DNA from: Gymnothorax reevesii
Lineage: Eukaryota; Chordata; Actinopteri; Anguilliformes; Muraenidae
DNA: 64,000 nt
NCBI GenBank assembly: GCA_029721435.1
Contig: CM056583.1
Span: 88,117,620 to 88,181,619 of the forward strand
Direction of reading: 5' to 3'
The notes beneath the pieces were generated by a model. That model had not been told where the DNA came from. It saw only the letters and a list, made by a program, of their open reading frames with translations, and searched no databases. Shown piece by piece: positions 1 through 11,989 of the stretch (within the stretch, counting starts at the first letter, position 1; the number at the start of each line of letters is the position of its first letter). Both the position numbers and the translations under genes were made by a program.

Positions 1-536
1 TTTAATCACTTTTACACACAATAGCAAGCATTTAGCCAAATATACAAAAGCTGTTATGTAGTCGAATTTTCAAGTAGTATACAAATACTTATTGGAGCCA
101 CTGTATATAAGCGATACTGAAGCTTAATAATATTAGATATATCACTTAATTAGCAAGGAGAGATAGGGTGGGATGCAGCGATAGAAAGGGGGGTTTGTTC
201 AGAATAAGAAAATTGTTACAAGGGATGTCCTGTAATTTTCATGTCATGACACACTTGATTAAAAAAACAATCTCTGAGGGCTCAGCTCTGCGGAGGGATT
301 GTGATGTCAGAGACTGTCTGTGCCATGCTTGCTCAGATTGTTCAAGAACTTCACTCAAGCAGAGTTACCGCCAAACTCTAGTGCATCTCGTTCTGTAATA
401 AATGGTTAAATCTGATGCAACTGTCCTGCCTGAAATACTGCAATGTCTGAAAGAAAGTTATTGAGTTCATATGTGGAAATAGCTCAAAGAAAATCGCTTA
501 AGAGTAAGAAATGTTTATTTTGACTATTAGGACAAT
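1..536. other. Intergenic, nothing recognised
   Basis: AT-rich sequence without a supported gene or repeat. The only open frames are short and unlike any family I know. Confidence 0.5.
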
Positions 537-619
537 AATTGAAGCACTGATTACTAAAACCCCACAAGTCAATTCAAGACAAGTGTGACTTATGGGGTTT
601 TAGTAATAGGTGCTTCAAT
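537..619. repeat. 83-bp hairpin MITE-like repeat, copy 1
   Basis: A near-perfect inverted repeat: both arms contain AATTGAAGCAC and ACTAAAACCCC (reverse-complemented on the right), with a loop of about 20 nt. A second copy lies at 24605-24688. The arms are the same in both copies and the four differences I see fall between them. The ends and palindromic form suggest a tiny non-autonomous DNA element. A structured RNA is possible but unsupported. Confidence 0.75.
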
Positions 620-1030
620 AACAGGGTGAAAGAGAGGTTCCTATTTTTCCCACGCGGTGAGGGCGATAGTACAAGTGGTAAAACAAACAAAAAAGATTAC
701 TATTGCAGAGTTGTAAACTTATGTCTAGGGCTCATTAAGTCTCCAAGACCATGATCAGACACCATCTACTCAGCAAAAAGACAGTTGGGAGGGTGACTGG
801 AAAAAACTCTCTGCTGTCATCAAAAAAAATTCTCATTCACCGAAAGTTCTCCAAGTGGTACTGTTACCTCTGCTGGTTCCAAACTCTACAGTCAAATGAG
901 ACTGAAACAACTCTTTGAAAAAAAAAAGACAAAATATTTGGCGTAAAAAAAAATATTTATTCCATATAGAATCCCATCACCTCTGAGAAGTATGATGGAG
1001 GATATTTGATATTCCGAGGCTTTTTTTTAG

Positions 1031-2790
1031 GCCCTGGACATTCCTTGCTTGGAATCCATCTATATCAAGTGCTGATCGCTCCCAACGGTCACTCACTGAT
1101 ATAGTCTGGCCTCAGTCGGTAGGCCAGCGTTTCGCCTGTACGTCACTAATGAACTGGATATATAAATATTCATATTTCCCGCTCTTGGCTGATTGGTGAC
1201 CTTTTGGTGAGAACCACCAATCGCGCAGCACCATTCGCAGAATGAATGCTGACCAGGTTATCCGTCATATCTTGTTGTCAGAAGTGGTAGCTTAACCCTA
1301 GAACACTATCGCCGGGTGATTTTCACCCGAGCAAACGTGTTTACATGATTTTCATTATGTTGCGTTTGTCTGAGTGTTATGGGTCCCTGGGCAGCTTCAG
1401 CATTGTCTTTGACGTCTTTGAAGGCATGGGTGTTTTGTTTACCTCAGGGTACTTTTTTCATTTTGTTAGACATGGCACAGTTGAAAATAAAAGAACACTA
1501 CTCTAATTTGTCATGTATTGTCATATTTTGATGACAAATACTTTTTATTGGGTATTTTACTATATCGGGAAAAATCACCCGGCGTTAGTGATGGTGTTAC
1601 TAATTTTAGCAATAGTGTTCTAGGGTTAAACAGGCGAGCATTTAAACATTGGGATATACAAGAAGTATCTATCTTATATCAGCATGCTGCGTGTATATTT
1701 CCTTTTACATTGCTACATCTGGCATTTTACAACACAGCTAACGGCTGTACTCAGCATAACGAATATGAGTTACCTGGCCAGCAACGGCATTCATGAATGG
1801 TATTTGACATGAGCTTAAAAATTAGATTGTGGTTTGCTTGCGTTTACTCTTGGAGTGGTTGTTAGGTTTTGAACAGGATAATGTTCGGCCATATCTGCAT
1901 TTTGTTTATTTCAGTGGGATTTCCCAGTTTTATAAAGGCTAAATTAAATAATACTCCAATTATGCAACGTATTTCATTGTAACTGGCATTAGCTATAGCT
2001 TGAAGGGCATGATTGCATCAGCTAGGTTCAGACTATGAAGCTGGTATGTTACAGGACAGTTGCTAATTTATTCCTTGCCTGTCTACTTTCTTCAGAAAAG
2101 AGAAGATGAATAGCTTGTTCCTATTATTGCAACCCATTGCTGCACAACGTTTTGCCATTTTTAACGTGGATGGCCAACGCTTATTTTGCCGCATTCTTTT
2201 ACCCGCTTGTTTAATATCTGATATCAATCCAGTTAAAGATCATAGCAATCAAATATACTTCTTTTCCCTTTAAAATGATTAAACATCAATGGCAATAAAA
2301 GTATCACTGAACATATAAACACAAGCATTATTTCAATTTGAAAGTTTAATTCGTGGTTTCCCGCAGTCCTTAATGTATTTCTGTATTGCCTGATGTTACG
2401 TGAGCGCTGCTGAGAGAGACATGGGTCTCGGACAAAGTTCATTTTCTCCTGATCTGTTGGTCTTAAAAATGCCATTACAGCACCAGAATGTTAGGAAGAT
2501 ATGCGGCCTGTGAAAAGCAAGTCCAGTATTTAATTCTGTGTCAATGGGGCAAAATAATCGGTGACAATCTGTGCCGACGTTCAAGTCTCCACATTCATTC
2601 AGGACCCGCTGCAAGTCTATCAAAAGGGGCGGGCACCCTTGCGACTGTGAGCCAATCACAGATCTCGCATGGATTTTGCGCGAATATTTGAAAGTCAAAC
2701 GCTAGTCTACCAACTGAGGCCAGACATATCAGTGAGTGACCACTGGGAGTGAACAGCACTTGATATGTACTGATTCCAGGCCAGGACATT
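1031..2790. repeat. Large inverted-arm repeat unit, family unknown
   Basis: The stretch near 1051-1135 is the diverged reverse complement of about 2695-2775; both arms share the pattern CAAGTGCTG, GGTCACTCACTGATAT, TCTGGCCTCAG. By eye the arms match at roughly three quarters of positions. The region between has no transposase frame and carries a piggyBac-like MITE. It may be a deleted DNA transposon with long terminal inverted repeats, or two opposed copies of a short repeat. Confidence 0.45.
1296..1625. mobile_element. piggyBac-like MITE with TTAA target duplication
   Basis: The element is bounded by TTAA at 1292-1295 and 1626-1629. Its terminal inverted repeats are CCCTAGAACACTAT on the left and the matching GTGTTCTAGGG on the right. 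Inner arms repeat the motif CGCCGGGTGATTTT and its complement. The TTAA duplication and CCCTAG ends are hallmarks of the piggyBac superfamily. At 330 bp with no transposase frame it is non-autonomous. Confidence 0.8.
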
Positions 2791-3229
2791 CCTGGAATCT
2801 AGTGTCATAAAGGGTTCCATTGAGTACAAACAGTTACAGTGGGCTCCAAAATTACTGACACGCCTAACTGGCAACGCACAAATAATACTATAGAAAATTC
2901 AAAAAATATATATTTATTGAGAAACTCGAAATAACATGAAAAATGCTATACGATATTAATGTTTCTATGGAACCAACTGAAATCATTCACTGATTTAATT
3001 AAAAATTATTTCCTCCAAATAAAGGTTTCACAATTAATGTCACCCTTAAAGATGATTGCAAATAACATCTACAAAAATTAAACCAAGTATTAAATTCCAC
3101 TTGTTTAAGTTTTACCAAGGTGTTAAGAAACTATACTGAGCCATGACATCACTTCCTGTTTCCCTAGGGTATAAAAATAAGGTAACACACACGCAATATC
3201 CCTTTTTCACCATGCACCATAAAGGAAAC

Positions 3230-4281
3230 TGTTGTGTTCTGGGGTCCTGGCCTTTGGCCAGGACAGCATTTATGATTTTAACAGTTTCATGTTCAAGATT
3301 CCATAGTTCATAGTTCATGTTCATAGTCACAGTTTTTAACAGTTTCTTATTTCAGGATTTTACATTTCATTATTCATGTTTATTGTCCATGTTTTTACTT
3401 TTCCATGTTTTTGTTTTTGCCAGGTCTGCCCAGCCACTCCACCGCTTGTCTGCGTTCCGCCCCGTGCCTTCGTTGTTGCACATTTCAGAGCTCTGGTTGG
3501 TATTTCTCTCTTCCTGCTGTGCTGGATTCAGGGCTGTCTAAGCTTAATTGACAATTAACTGTTTTTAAGTTACTAACATTTACTAACATTCACTGGGTGG
3601 TGTAATTCTTAGACAGACACATTACTAATACTACTAATTTAGACAGGGAGTTTATTGTCATGATTCCTGCTTTACTATTTCAAGTCTTGATGTGCTTTTC
3701 TCTTCTTAACATTCATGCTGCTTTCAAACTGCATACTTAATTGGTACTTAAGCTGAGCCGCTCATTCTCTTAATGAGCAAGTCTTGTCATCCAATCTCTG
3801 TCCATGTCCAATGATCTTGCCACGCCTCTTGTTTCTCCTTCTCCAGGTGTTGCCCCTCATGTGTTCTGATTTCTTACCCTTTATCTGGATGCGGTGGAAG
3901 TTGGCTGGCAGACAGTGTCTCAAGTCCTTGTTCTTGTTCTTGTTCTTGTTCTTGTTCTTGTTCTTGTTCTTGTTCTTGTTCTTGTTCTTGTTCTTGTTCT
4001 TGTTCTTGTTCTTGTTCTTGTTTGCAAGTCTTGTTCTTGTTCTTGTTTGCAAGTCTTGTTATTTATTTTTGTTCATTGATTTCTGCCTGGAGTTTCCAGT
4101 GGTTTTTTTGTTCTTGCCGTTTTTGCTAGTTTGTTCATAGCTCTGTGAAGCTCTACTTAGTTTGTGTTTTGCAACCCTTTGGGCCAAGTTTTTTGTTGGC
4201 CCTCGTGCCTGTTTGCTTTTGTGTTAATAAATTCCTTATTCCCCTTCACCTCGCTCCTGGTGTCAACCTGATCCCGCATCA
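3230..4281 (+). mobile_element. Solo LTR of an LTR retrotransposon, with 5-bp target duplication
   Basis: The insert begins TGTTGTG and ends GCATCA (TG...CA). GAAAC directly precedes it (3225-3229) and directly follows it (4282-4286). Comparing the host Tc1 copy with the related copy near 19230-19250 shows the Tc1 sequence continuing across the empty site. An AATAAA is present at 4227-4232, as expected in an LTR. No internal gag or pol sequence is present, so it is a solo LTR left by recombination. It contains a hexanucleotide microsatellite. The superfamily is not determined. Confidence 0.8.
3927..4022 (+). repeat. (CTTGTT)n microsatellite, about 16 units
   Basis: Perfect tandem hexanucleotide inside the solo LTR, followed at 4023-4058 by further CTTGTT units mixed with CTTGTTTGCAAGT. 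It creates an artefactual leucine/valine-repeat frame on the plus strand and a lysine/asparagine repeat on the minus strand. Confidence 0.95.
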
Positions 4282-4309
4282 GAAACAAAATAACTGTCAG
4301 TTTAAAAGC

Positions 4310-4780
4310 AGCAGATGGTCATCGACCTTGATAAATCTGGTAATAGCCACCAAAAGATTCATAAACGATTGAATATGCCACTGAGCACTGTCAGGACCGT
4401 TATTAAGTATCAGGATATTTTGACTGACAATCTGGTTGCCTCTGCCAGAAGGCTGGGACTTAGCCGTAGGTGGACTTTCCATCAAGACAATGACCCAAAG
4501 CTTGCCTCAAGATCAACACAGATATGGTTCTGTGAGAATAAAATCAACCTTCTGCAATGGCCATCTCTGTCACCAGACCTCAATACAACTGGAAACCCGT
4601 CTGCTGCGGTGAAGAGAGCAGTTGATGAACGCAAACCCACGAATGTGAAGGACCTCAAAAGGATCTGCTGAGAGGAATGGCTCAAAATCCCCGTAAATGT
4701 GGCCTTAACCTAGTCAAAAATTATAGGAAAAAGCTCCAAGCTGATATCCCAGCCAGAGCTGGTTGCACTAAGTACTAAAT
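4310..4780 (+). pseudogene. Tc1-like transposase remnant
   Basis: A translated stretch from 4315 begins with a helix-turn-helix-like segment (SGNSHQKIHKRLNMPLSTV) typical of the Tc1 transposase N-terminus. It then jumps to the catalytic C-terminal part with FHQDNDPK and LLQWPSLSPDLN. The middle of the enzyme, including the first catalytic aspartate, is deleted. The ENLW-type glutamate region is altered and the frame is broken after 4671. Confidence 0.8.
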
Positions 4781-5009
4781 GAAGGGTGCAAATTATTCTG
4801 AAACCTTGATTTTGTTTAAATTTATTTTTCTATTAAATGACCGTTATGATTTTGATTGTTCCCATCAAAGCATTCATAAAGTATTTTACATTGGTTGGTA
4901 CATTCAGTCTTTCTAAAATTATATTGTTTGTATTTTTTTAGTATTGTTTGTGCATTGCAAGTCAGGGGTGACAGTCATTTTGGAGCCCACTGTATTAAAC
5001 GAAAACCTG

Positions 5010-5290
5010 ACTATGCTGAAAGCTTAAACTGGGCTGGGGTGGGATTTTCCAACTTGACAATGGTCCAAAGCATTCACTGAAATCAACCAAATAGTGGTTA
5101 ACCAACCACAGAATCAAGGTTTTGCCTGGGCCATCCAGGTCCCCAGACCTAAACCTAACAGATAATCTGTGGCATAAGCAGAAGACATGTACTATAAGAA
5201 CCAAGGGATTTGGTGATCTGGAGAGATTCTGCAAGGAAAAATTGTTTTCAGAACAATTGCTTATTTTAGCTGGCAACCTTGCATGATTTT
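5010..5290 (+). pseudogene. Tc1-like transposase C-terminal remnant
   Basis: Sequence reading roughly DNGPKHS, a WLTNHRIK-like stretch, then GPSRSPDLN and DNLWH across frames is the DNDPK-to-SPDLNPIENLW region of a Tc1-like transposase. It lies immediately right of the previous Tc1 element, so that element probably inserted into or beside this older copy. Frameshifts and stops make it non-coding. Confidence 0.65.
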
Positions 5291-5299
5291 TTCCTGAAA

Positions 5300-7085
5300 T
5301 TTAGGCCAAAACATTGAAATTGTTATGCAAGTATTTTTACCTGCCATTATCCCACAACATAGTGTTACCTAAATAATCATGGTCTAATGCTGAGGCTTTT
5401 TCAGAAAATGTTTAAGAGCCTATTTTTGAGAGATTCAGACAAAAGCAGACACCTTAAATTGTTGACCCCCTGGTGACCCCAAACCCTGAACTTGTACTAC
5501 CATCGATGGATCTCACTCTGTATACGGGACACTACCACAGGGTAACAAGAAAGGGCCAGATACAGATAAAATAGTACAATATAAGACTGGGAGAAAAAAT
5601 GTTTGCAAGAACTGCAATCAAACACTTCCAATGACTAAATATCTGTTAATGTTTTTGTGCGACAGGAAAAAATCTGTTGGGGGGGGGGTGGTGGTAACCC
5701 CCCCTTGGTTGGAAAAAAGGGTTAATTCAAATTTACATTGTAGCTATAAACATTACACAACACTAGGTGTTGGGATCTCCCACCTCTTTGTCAGAAAATG
5801 TGGCTGCCGTTGCCATAGCCATGATTATAATGATGCTTTTATACTTTTTTAAACTTTCTTATACTTTTTCAGCGTGTTCACCTTATTAATGTTTTCAGTC
5901 AGTTGCGATACCATGTGAATGAAAAAGCATGTTTTTTCGTCCAAAATACATTACCTAGCGTTTTTTTTTGTTTTTTTTTTAACGCAGCACAGTGTGTAAC
6001 GTTAATGTTATGTGCTGATAACAGACGTGAAAATCAAGGAGGTCCCCTCCAGTAATTTTCTGCCCGATTGCTGTTTCTGCGCGGAGATGCCTAAACTGCG
6101 ACTTGTCCCAGAAAACTTGCTTTTCGTTGGCTTTGGTTGGGTTATGTCCCTAACCTCCTGAGATATAGAGTAGCTGGAAGTTACCTTATAGCCATAACTC
6201 CTAATTTTAGAGATCTGCGCCCATTATGCGTTTCGATGAAAGGTTGGAAGCATACGTTCATTTATTTTCAAGGTGCCCAAATTCAGTCAAACAGGCTACT
6301 GATCAGACAGCAATTAAAGCTAAGTAGACGAGTTCTTTAATTTTGCAACTTAAATTTTGCGAATTATCAACTATTTTGACTGGCCCAGTTCCGGAGGCTA
6401 CTGGACCTTGACTTGGCCCGAATCTAGAAATCTCTAAAAATTTCATTGATAATTTAATGCGTAAAAAATTTATAAAATTGCTAGATAATGCTTTAAAATG
6501 TATACATCAAAGTTCACCCTCATATTAATTATTAAATACCTCCGGAATGGAGCAAGCAAATTACTTTTTTTGGTTCACATACCTACTGGTAAGTCAGAGG
6601 CGCAGGCAACATTGGCTAAGGTGGCAACTGTATTTCCAAAATTTTCAGAGTATCAGCTACTATAGCTCTTTAGCTACCATCTTTTGTAGACGATGAATAA
6701 TTACTACACTTCTTAGCCAGCTCAGTCTTCGTGCAACAAATATATCTGACGGAGAAAACCAACAAGTCCGACCACGGAAAGCCGTGTATTCTCCCTATTC
6801 ACCACAACTCCGAGAGAGGAGTATCGGCGGGAGGGAGTGCTATAATGCCTCCATAGAAGGCTTAATTCGATTTTTAGAAGTCATTCCAAAATGTGCCAAT
6901 TCGAGTGGCTATCGGGGATCCCAAACATTTACCTTTTTAGGGGGCCCCAAATATTTGCGCGGTATGCTTCTTCTGGTGGTGAGCTTCTGCATGTTTTCAT
7001 ACAGTCAAGGTTTAGGATAGTAATTCTTGGCCGGCAGTTGGGAGCCCCCTAGAGGGCAGGGCCCGTTTCAACTTAAGCGGTTGAA
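5300..7085. other. Intergenic, nothing recognised
   Basis: No gene or bounded element identified. A run of ten G at about 5679-5688 followed by a C run nearby gives a small GC-rich palindromic patch in AT-rich DNA. Confidence 0.4.
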
Positions 7086-7089
7086 ACAC

Positions 7090-7830
7090 AGGTAAGGCCA
7101 CCTATGGTTCCACTCAAATACCTTAATTTTGATTCTTTTGGGCCATTCACAGGTAGACTTACTCTTTTCTTTCAGATTGTTGTCCTCCCACATAGCCCCA
7201 TTGTGCTTGATACTAAGTTTATGGACTGAAGACCAGATATTCTTGGTCATTATTTTCCGGCAGGGAACAGAATTCATGCTTCCATCAATGACAGCAAGTC
7301 ACCCAGGCCCTGAAGCAGCAAAGCCTCCCAACAACATCACACTACCCCCACAATGTCAGGCTACTGGTATGATGTTTTTATAGTAGAATGTGATACCTTT
7401 ACAATAAATGTACCAGGCTCATTTCTTGCTTAAAGTTCTACTTTTGACTCATCTGTCCACAAAACATTACCACAAAAGACTTGGAGCTCATCAGGGTGTT
7501 TATTTGGGAAATGTGAGATAAGCCTTTATGTTATTATTGGTCAGTAGTGGTTTTGTCTTGCAAGTCACCCAACAATACAATTCATGCCCCAACTATTTTA
7601 AATAGTAGAATCATGAATGCTGATCTAATCTGTGACTGCAGTTCCCTAGATATTTTTCTGGGTTCTTTTGTGACATCTGGGATGGGCAATTGATACTCTC
7701 AGAGGAATCTTGGTAGATGGGCAACTCCTGGAATGATTCATCATTTTTTCTCCATTTGGAGCTTCCAGCTCTCACTGTTATTCCCCGGCTCTTAAGGCTT
7801 TCCATACCAATGTTTTTCAATTAGTTTCTA
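7090..7830 (-). pseudogene. Degenerate Tc1-like transposase
   Basis: Read on the minus strand, a stretch near 7440-7500 gives NVLWTDESK, matching the first catalytic aspartate block (ILWTDE) of Tc1-like transposases. Upstream minus-strand sequence resembles the ELQ...S helix-turn-helix part, and downstream (7255-7300) the family's INGSMNS-type block. Many stops and shifts are present and clear terminal repeats were not found. Confidence 0.6.
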
Positions 7831-9275
7831 TCTAATCTTTTCTGAAGTCTTTTTCTTGTAGCATAGGGTGCTGCTTTTGTGCCCGTTTAGCCTTCTTCCC
7901 TCTGCAGAACATGATCCAATAAAAACTCAGATTTCACTTTGTTTTATATTCAATTTTGTTAAAAGATCTCATATAGGTGTGACAAATGTGTTAAAAACAG
8001 ACAAAATCAGGAAGGGAAAAAAAAAAAAATTTTCTTGGCCCGGCATATGTTTAGAAATTGCGGACCATTATGTAACAATCACGACTTCATGACCCTTTGA
8101 GCACTAAATATCCAAAAAAAATCCAATAATGTCAACAAGGGGTTAAACAGAAAAAATACCCCATGGGCCTATTCACAAAAGAATCCAACCAGCAGTGTCT
8201 GGTCATTTCTGCACCAGGTGGTCAAACTGCAGTTTTGAGGAACAATGCAAGCCTACAACTCCTCTGTAGATTTTTATTTCTCATACGTACAGTATCAAAC
8301 TGCCCCTATCACAAATGACAAAGGGATAAAATGACTCAGGAAGAAGCTAACCAAGGAAGATCAAGATAACCGCACTGATAAGGAATTAAAAACAAAGCAT
8401 TTTTCATTGTCTGCTTTGTCCGGAGCAGAAATTTTATCTCTGTGTTCCTGTTCAAGTGTTCCAAGGCCTCTCCTCAAATTAATAACCAGTTTGAACGTTT
8501 CAGAAGAATGGTTGATATCATTCTTTTTTAATATGACATCACCTTCACAAAATGATTTATATATAAATAGGATAAAATAACAACCATCAGAAAAAAGTAA
8601 AAACAATTATTTCCAACTTTTCACAAGGCTGAATGGGTGTTGTACAAGATTTATCTCTACCATGTAGCCTGACTCCTCCGCTGGAACCTAACCCCCTCTG
8701 AGGTGAAAAAATCTAAAATGGGCGTTCATGCAAAGAAACTATTGAAAAATGCTTGCGTCCAGCTGTCAGTAAGCAATACTGTTTGGATGGGTATGGCCAG
8801 GAGAGTAAATGCAACGCGCCATTTTCCAACTTTGGAAACAGGCCCATTAGGGTTAGCCTACGACTTTTAAATGTAATAAAATGGCATTAAATTTGATACA
8901 GTTTTACATTTTATTTTTTTGATTTGTTTATTTATTTTATTCTACAACGTATTATTATTTTTAACAGGACCGGTATAGCTACATAACTTACATTGTACAT
9001 CATGTAACTTACCTAATCAATTAGAGAAACTCTGGCCTAACTGTTCAGTGGTACGTTTCCTGAAAGTTTAGTTGCTGACGATGTCAGCGACTTGGCTATG
9101 TAGCTAGCTTGAACCGGTGTTTTGTCCCAGCTGGACACCAGTTTGGTGATATCCTGCATTTTATGGGGAGATGCTGAGAGGCATTTATACCTCCAATTTC
9201 AAATCGCTGAAAATCTGGAAATAAACATTAATTTAGTCATGGATTGATCGGAAATGTTGACGTTTGTCAGTAGTG
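7831..9275. other. Intergenic, nothing bounded
   Basis: AT-rich sequence with decayed repeat character, including a poly-A stretch near 8018. No supported gene. Confidence 0.4.
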
Positions 9276-9929
9276 TGGTGGTTCTAAAACTCGGCCCTGG
9301 CGGCCCACTGTATGCTGCTTTTTGTTCCAACCGCAGTTGCAATCTTTTAACAAGGATTTTAACAAGCTGTTGATTTATCTTAATTAGGCACATTCATATT
9401 CGCAGCAGTTATTTATCCTCTTAAGCCACATTTGAAAAACCTATACATGCCATGAGTAATAAAAAGGTCCACATTGAGACATATTACAAACTAGTATAAA
9501 TAACTGCAGACGGAAACAATTTAACCAAAATTTAATAAATGTAAACAATCAATAGGTTCCTCGTTGGTAAAACTATTGACACATGGACGCAAAAACTAAC
9601 AATTTATTTGGCAAGCAACACCTGTCACACCTGTTTTGTTTCATGTTTATTTTATTCATTTGGAGCTTACTAATTTTTTCAGAGTCTAATTTGACCTGTT
9701 TAAAAGTGTTTTTTTACCTGAAAATCCTCACAATATAGTAAAATAAGCACAGTATGCTCAAGGGTTTTTATTCTTCATGTCACAATGGATATGTCCATCA
9801 AAATGTGGCTTTAGACGGTAAATAACTGCTCTAAACGTGGAGTGTAAGTCATTAAGATAAATTACCAGCTTTTTAAAACTCCATGGTTGCAATTTAGGTT
9901 GGAACAAAAACCAGGTTTGAGAACCATTT
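9276..9929. mobile_element. hAT-like non-autonomous element
   Basis: Inverted subterminal arms of roughly 110 bp: the left reads GGTTCTAAAACTCGG...TTTTGTTCCAACC...TTTATCTTAAT, and the right arm is the diverged reverse complement. The flanks CAGTAGTG (9268-9275) and CACTAGTG (9930-9937) match at 7 of 8 positions, fitting the 8-bp target duplication of hAT transposons. No transposase frame is present. Confidence 0.65.
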
Positions 9930-9937
9930 CACTAGTG

Positions 9938-11845
9938 ACATTTTATTTCAATAGCAAGATTTTGTGCCTTAGCATTACAATGGAATTAACGATAACATGC
10001 TTTGCATTATAGCCTAATGTCCAACAGTGAATGATTTTATAAGCATATATTGATAACAGAGAGTCTGTGAAGATGATTTTACATTATTTTTTTCATTTTT
10101 TGGGGTATATATTACATAATAAGGCAGGATTTTATTAAGTTTCTAAAGCCAAATTATTTTCTTGTGATTTTTTTGTTTAGGTTGAAGACCAAATGGATCT
10201 ACGTACCATATGACTATGAGCCCCCTCATTTTGACGGTCAAGAAGATTTTTAAAAAATTATATTCACTTGTATTTGATGCAAAAGTTTGCACCACGTGTC
10301 AAAACGGTTGGAAGTAAAACATTGCATTATTTATATTGCAGGCCAAAGCAAAAATCACTCCATTTTTTGCTGTTTAGAGGTAGGGAGGCAGCCACATCTT
10401 GTTTTAAAGGGAATCATTTGCAATGAACTTCATTCTCAGATTTGGCATACGTCAGGTCAGTGAGGTAATGATCAAGGAAATTCATTGTTTTACCTCCAAG
10501 CTATTCATTTTGTTTGTATTCCTCATTGCAAAACAATTTTAGTGTTGAATTTTCTGTACATTCCCTTCAAGCTTTTTTTGTCCCAAAATTATAAAAATGA
10601 ATGGAAATTAATTTTATTTCCAAATGATTCAAGTATATTGCTTCATTAAAATCACTCTCCAGTCTCTGTGACACTCAAATCCTGAGTGATAAAGCCTTAA
10701 GTAAGTGGAGTCTGTGTGAAGAGGTTAATAATGTACAGTTCATTATAACCTAGAATCCAGGTAACTGAATGGTAATCCAATAAATCCAATCCAATAAATG
10801 GTCATTTGTGCCATTTTACCGTTTCACATTATCCTTGACGGAGTTACATGTGCTACCCCTCTCTCAGTCTCTGCTCCCACCTGGCCCACCCCATAAAAAA
10901 TCTAGGCCTGTCTCTGTTTGTATAAGTTAAGGACAGCTAATTTTTGGGAAGAGAATCAATTGTACCACTTCACTGTAGAATGCAGAGCCAGGGAGATCGC
11001 TATGCAGTCACATAAAATCTGAGGCTAACCTACAAGGGGTCTGGGGAACACTCGCATGGGCAAGAAGCAAATCACTTCTGGAACTGAATTTCCTTTGAAA
11101 TCTACTGGCAAAAGTATTTCAAGAAAAGATAACAGGAACCATAAATGACATTATTTATCAGTAATCAAAAATTGACGTGAGAGTTATTGCTCTGGAACAA
11201 CAGAAATTGCTTAATTTCCTCTTTTGAATTACAAAACGGTCATCCCAAAATTTTGTTAGTTTCTTTTCCCTGGCGCTGAAAGCACAGTCTTTGGAATCTT
11301 CAGTTCCTTTGTGGTTGAGTCTGTGGAACAGGATGTCAGTGGGGGAAACAGAGATCTGGAGTGCTCGTGGCACAGTGCGTGAACTGCTGCGTTTTTAGAG
11401 AAAAGGAAGGGATTTTGCACAAAATGCTTCAACCTTTTGCACACAATATAAACTGCATTCACTGAAGCTTACCCTATGCCTCAAGCTGGTGCCCAGGATC
11501 GGTTGTCTTGGAAACTGAATGACATACTTGCATAAGTGCCAATTAGATATTGTTCAGCGTTCACGTCAGGGTACAACGGAACACAGAAATAATTAAGGAC
11601 ACATTGTCAATTCAATAAAACATTCTATTTCATAAGCATTAATGCATAAATTTATTCTAAACATGAATGTCATGACGGTTGTATCCCCTAAATCTCCATT
11701 GTCCTTTGTGAAGCTATAGTATGGAATTATTTCACTATGGTCGATACACTAATTTCAGTCTGATCATTTGAATTATGTTCTCGGAACAGGGCATGCAGTT
11801 TTCAGTATATTCATCAAATGCACTTTTAAAGCAAGCCATAATCTC
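9938..11845. other. Intergenic, nothing recognised
   Basis: AT-rich DNA with only short chance frames; no bounded repeat found. Confidence 0.4.
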
Positions 11846-11901
11846 TCACACTCACACACATATACACACACAGCTCCCACTCAAATATGACCACATAAAT
11901 A

Positions 11902-11982
11902 TGACTACACACACACACACACACAAGCACACATGCGCGCGTATACACACTCACACACACGCACGCACGCACGCACGCTGTT
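11902..11982. repeat. (CA)n / (CACG)n compound microsatellite
   Basis: Interrupted CA dinucleotides followed by a GCGCGC step and a short GCAC tetranucleotide run. Shorter CA tracts begin at about 11848. Confidence 0.9.
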
Positions 11983-11989
11983 TATCAGT

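Larger units (their letters stand above)
2837..4992 (+). mobile_element. Tc1-like element, degenerate, interrupted by a solo LTR
   Basis: The ends are inverted repeats of about 42 bp starting CAGTGGGCTCCAAAAT, with about 8 mismatches, flanked by TA on both sides (2835-2836 and 4993-4994), the Tc1/mariner target duplication. Inside are a transposase remnant after 4310 and an LTR insertion at 3230-4281. Related copies are at 18412-19278 and, as a single terminal repeat, at 14801. It is inactive. Confidence 0.85.

Noticed and set aside
3784..4140. 118-codon plus-strand frame rich in leucine and phenylalanine, like a membrane protein
   Set aside because: It is the translation of the (CTTGTT)n array inside a solo LTR; all frames of such an array stay open.
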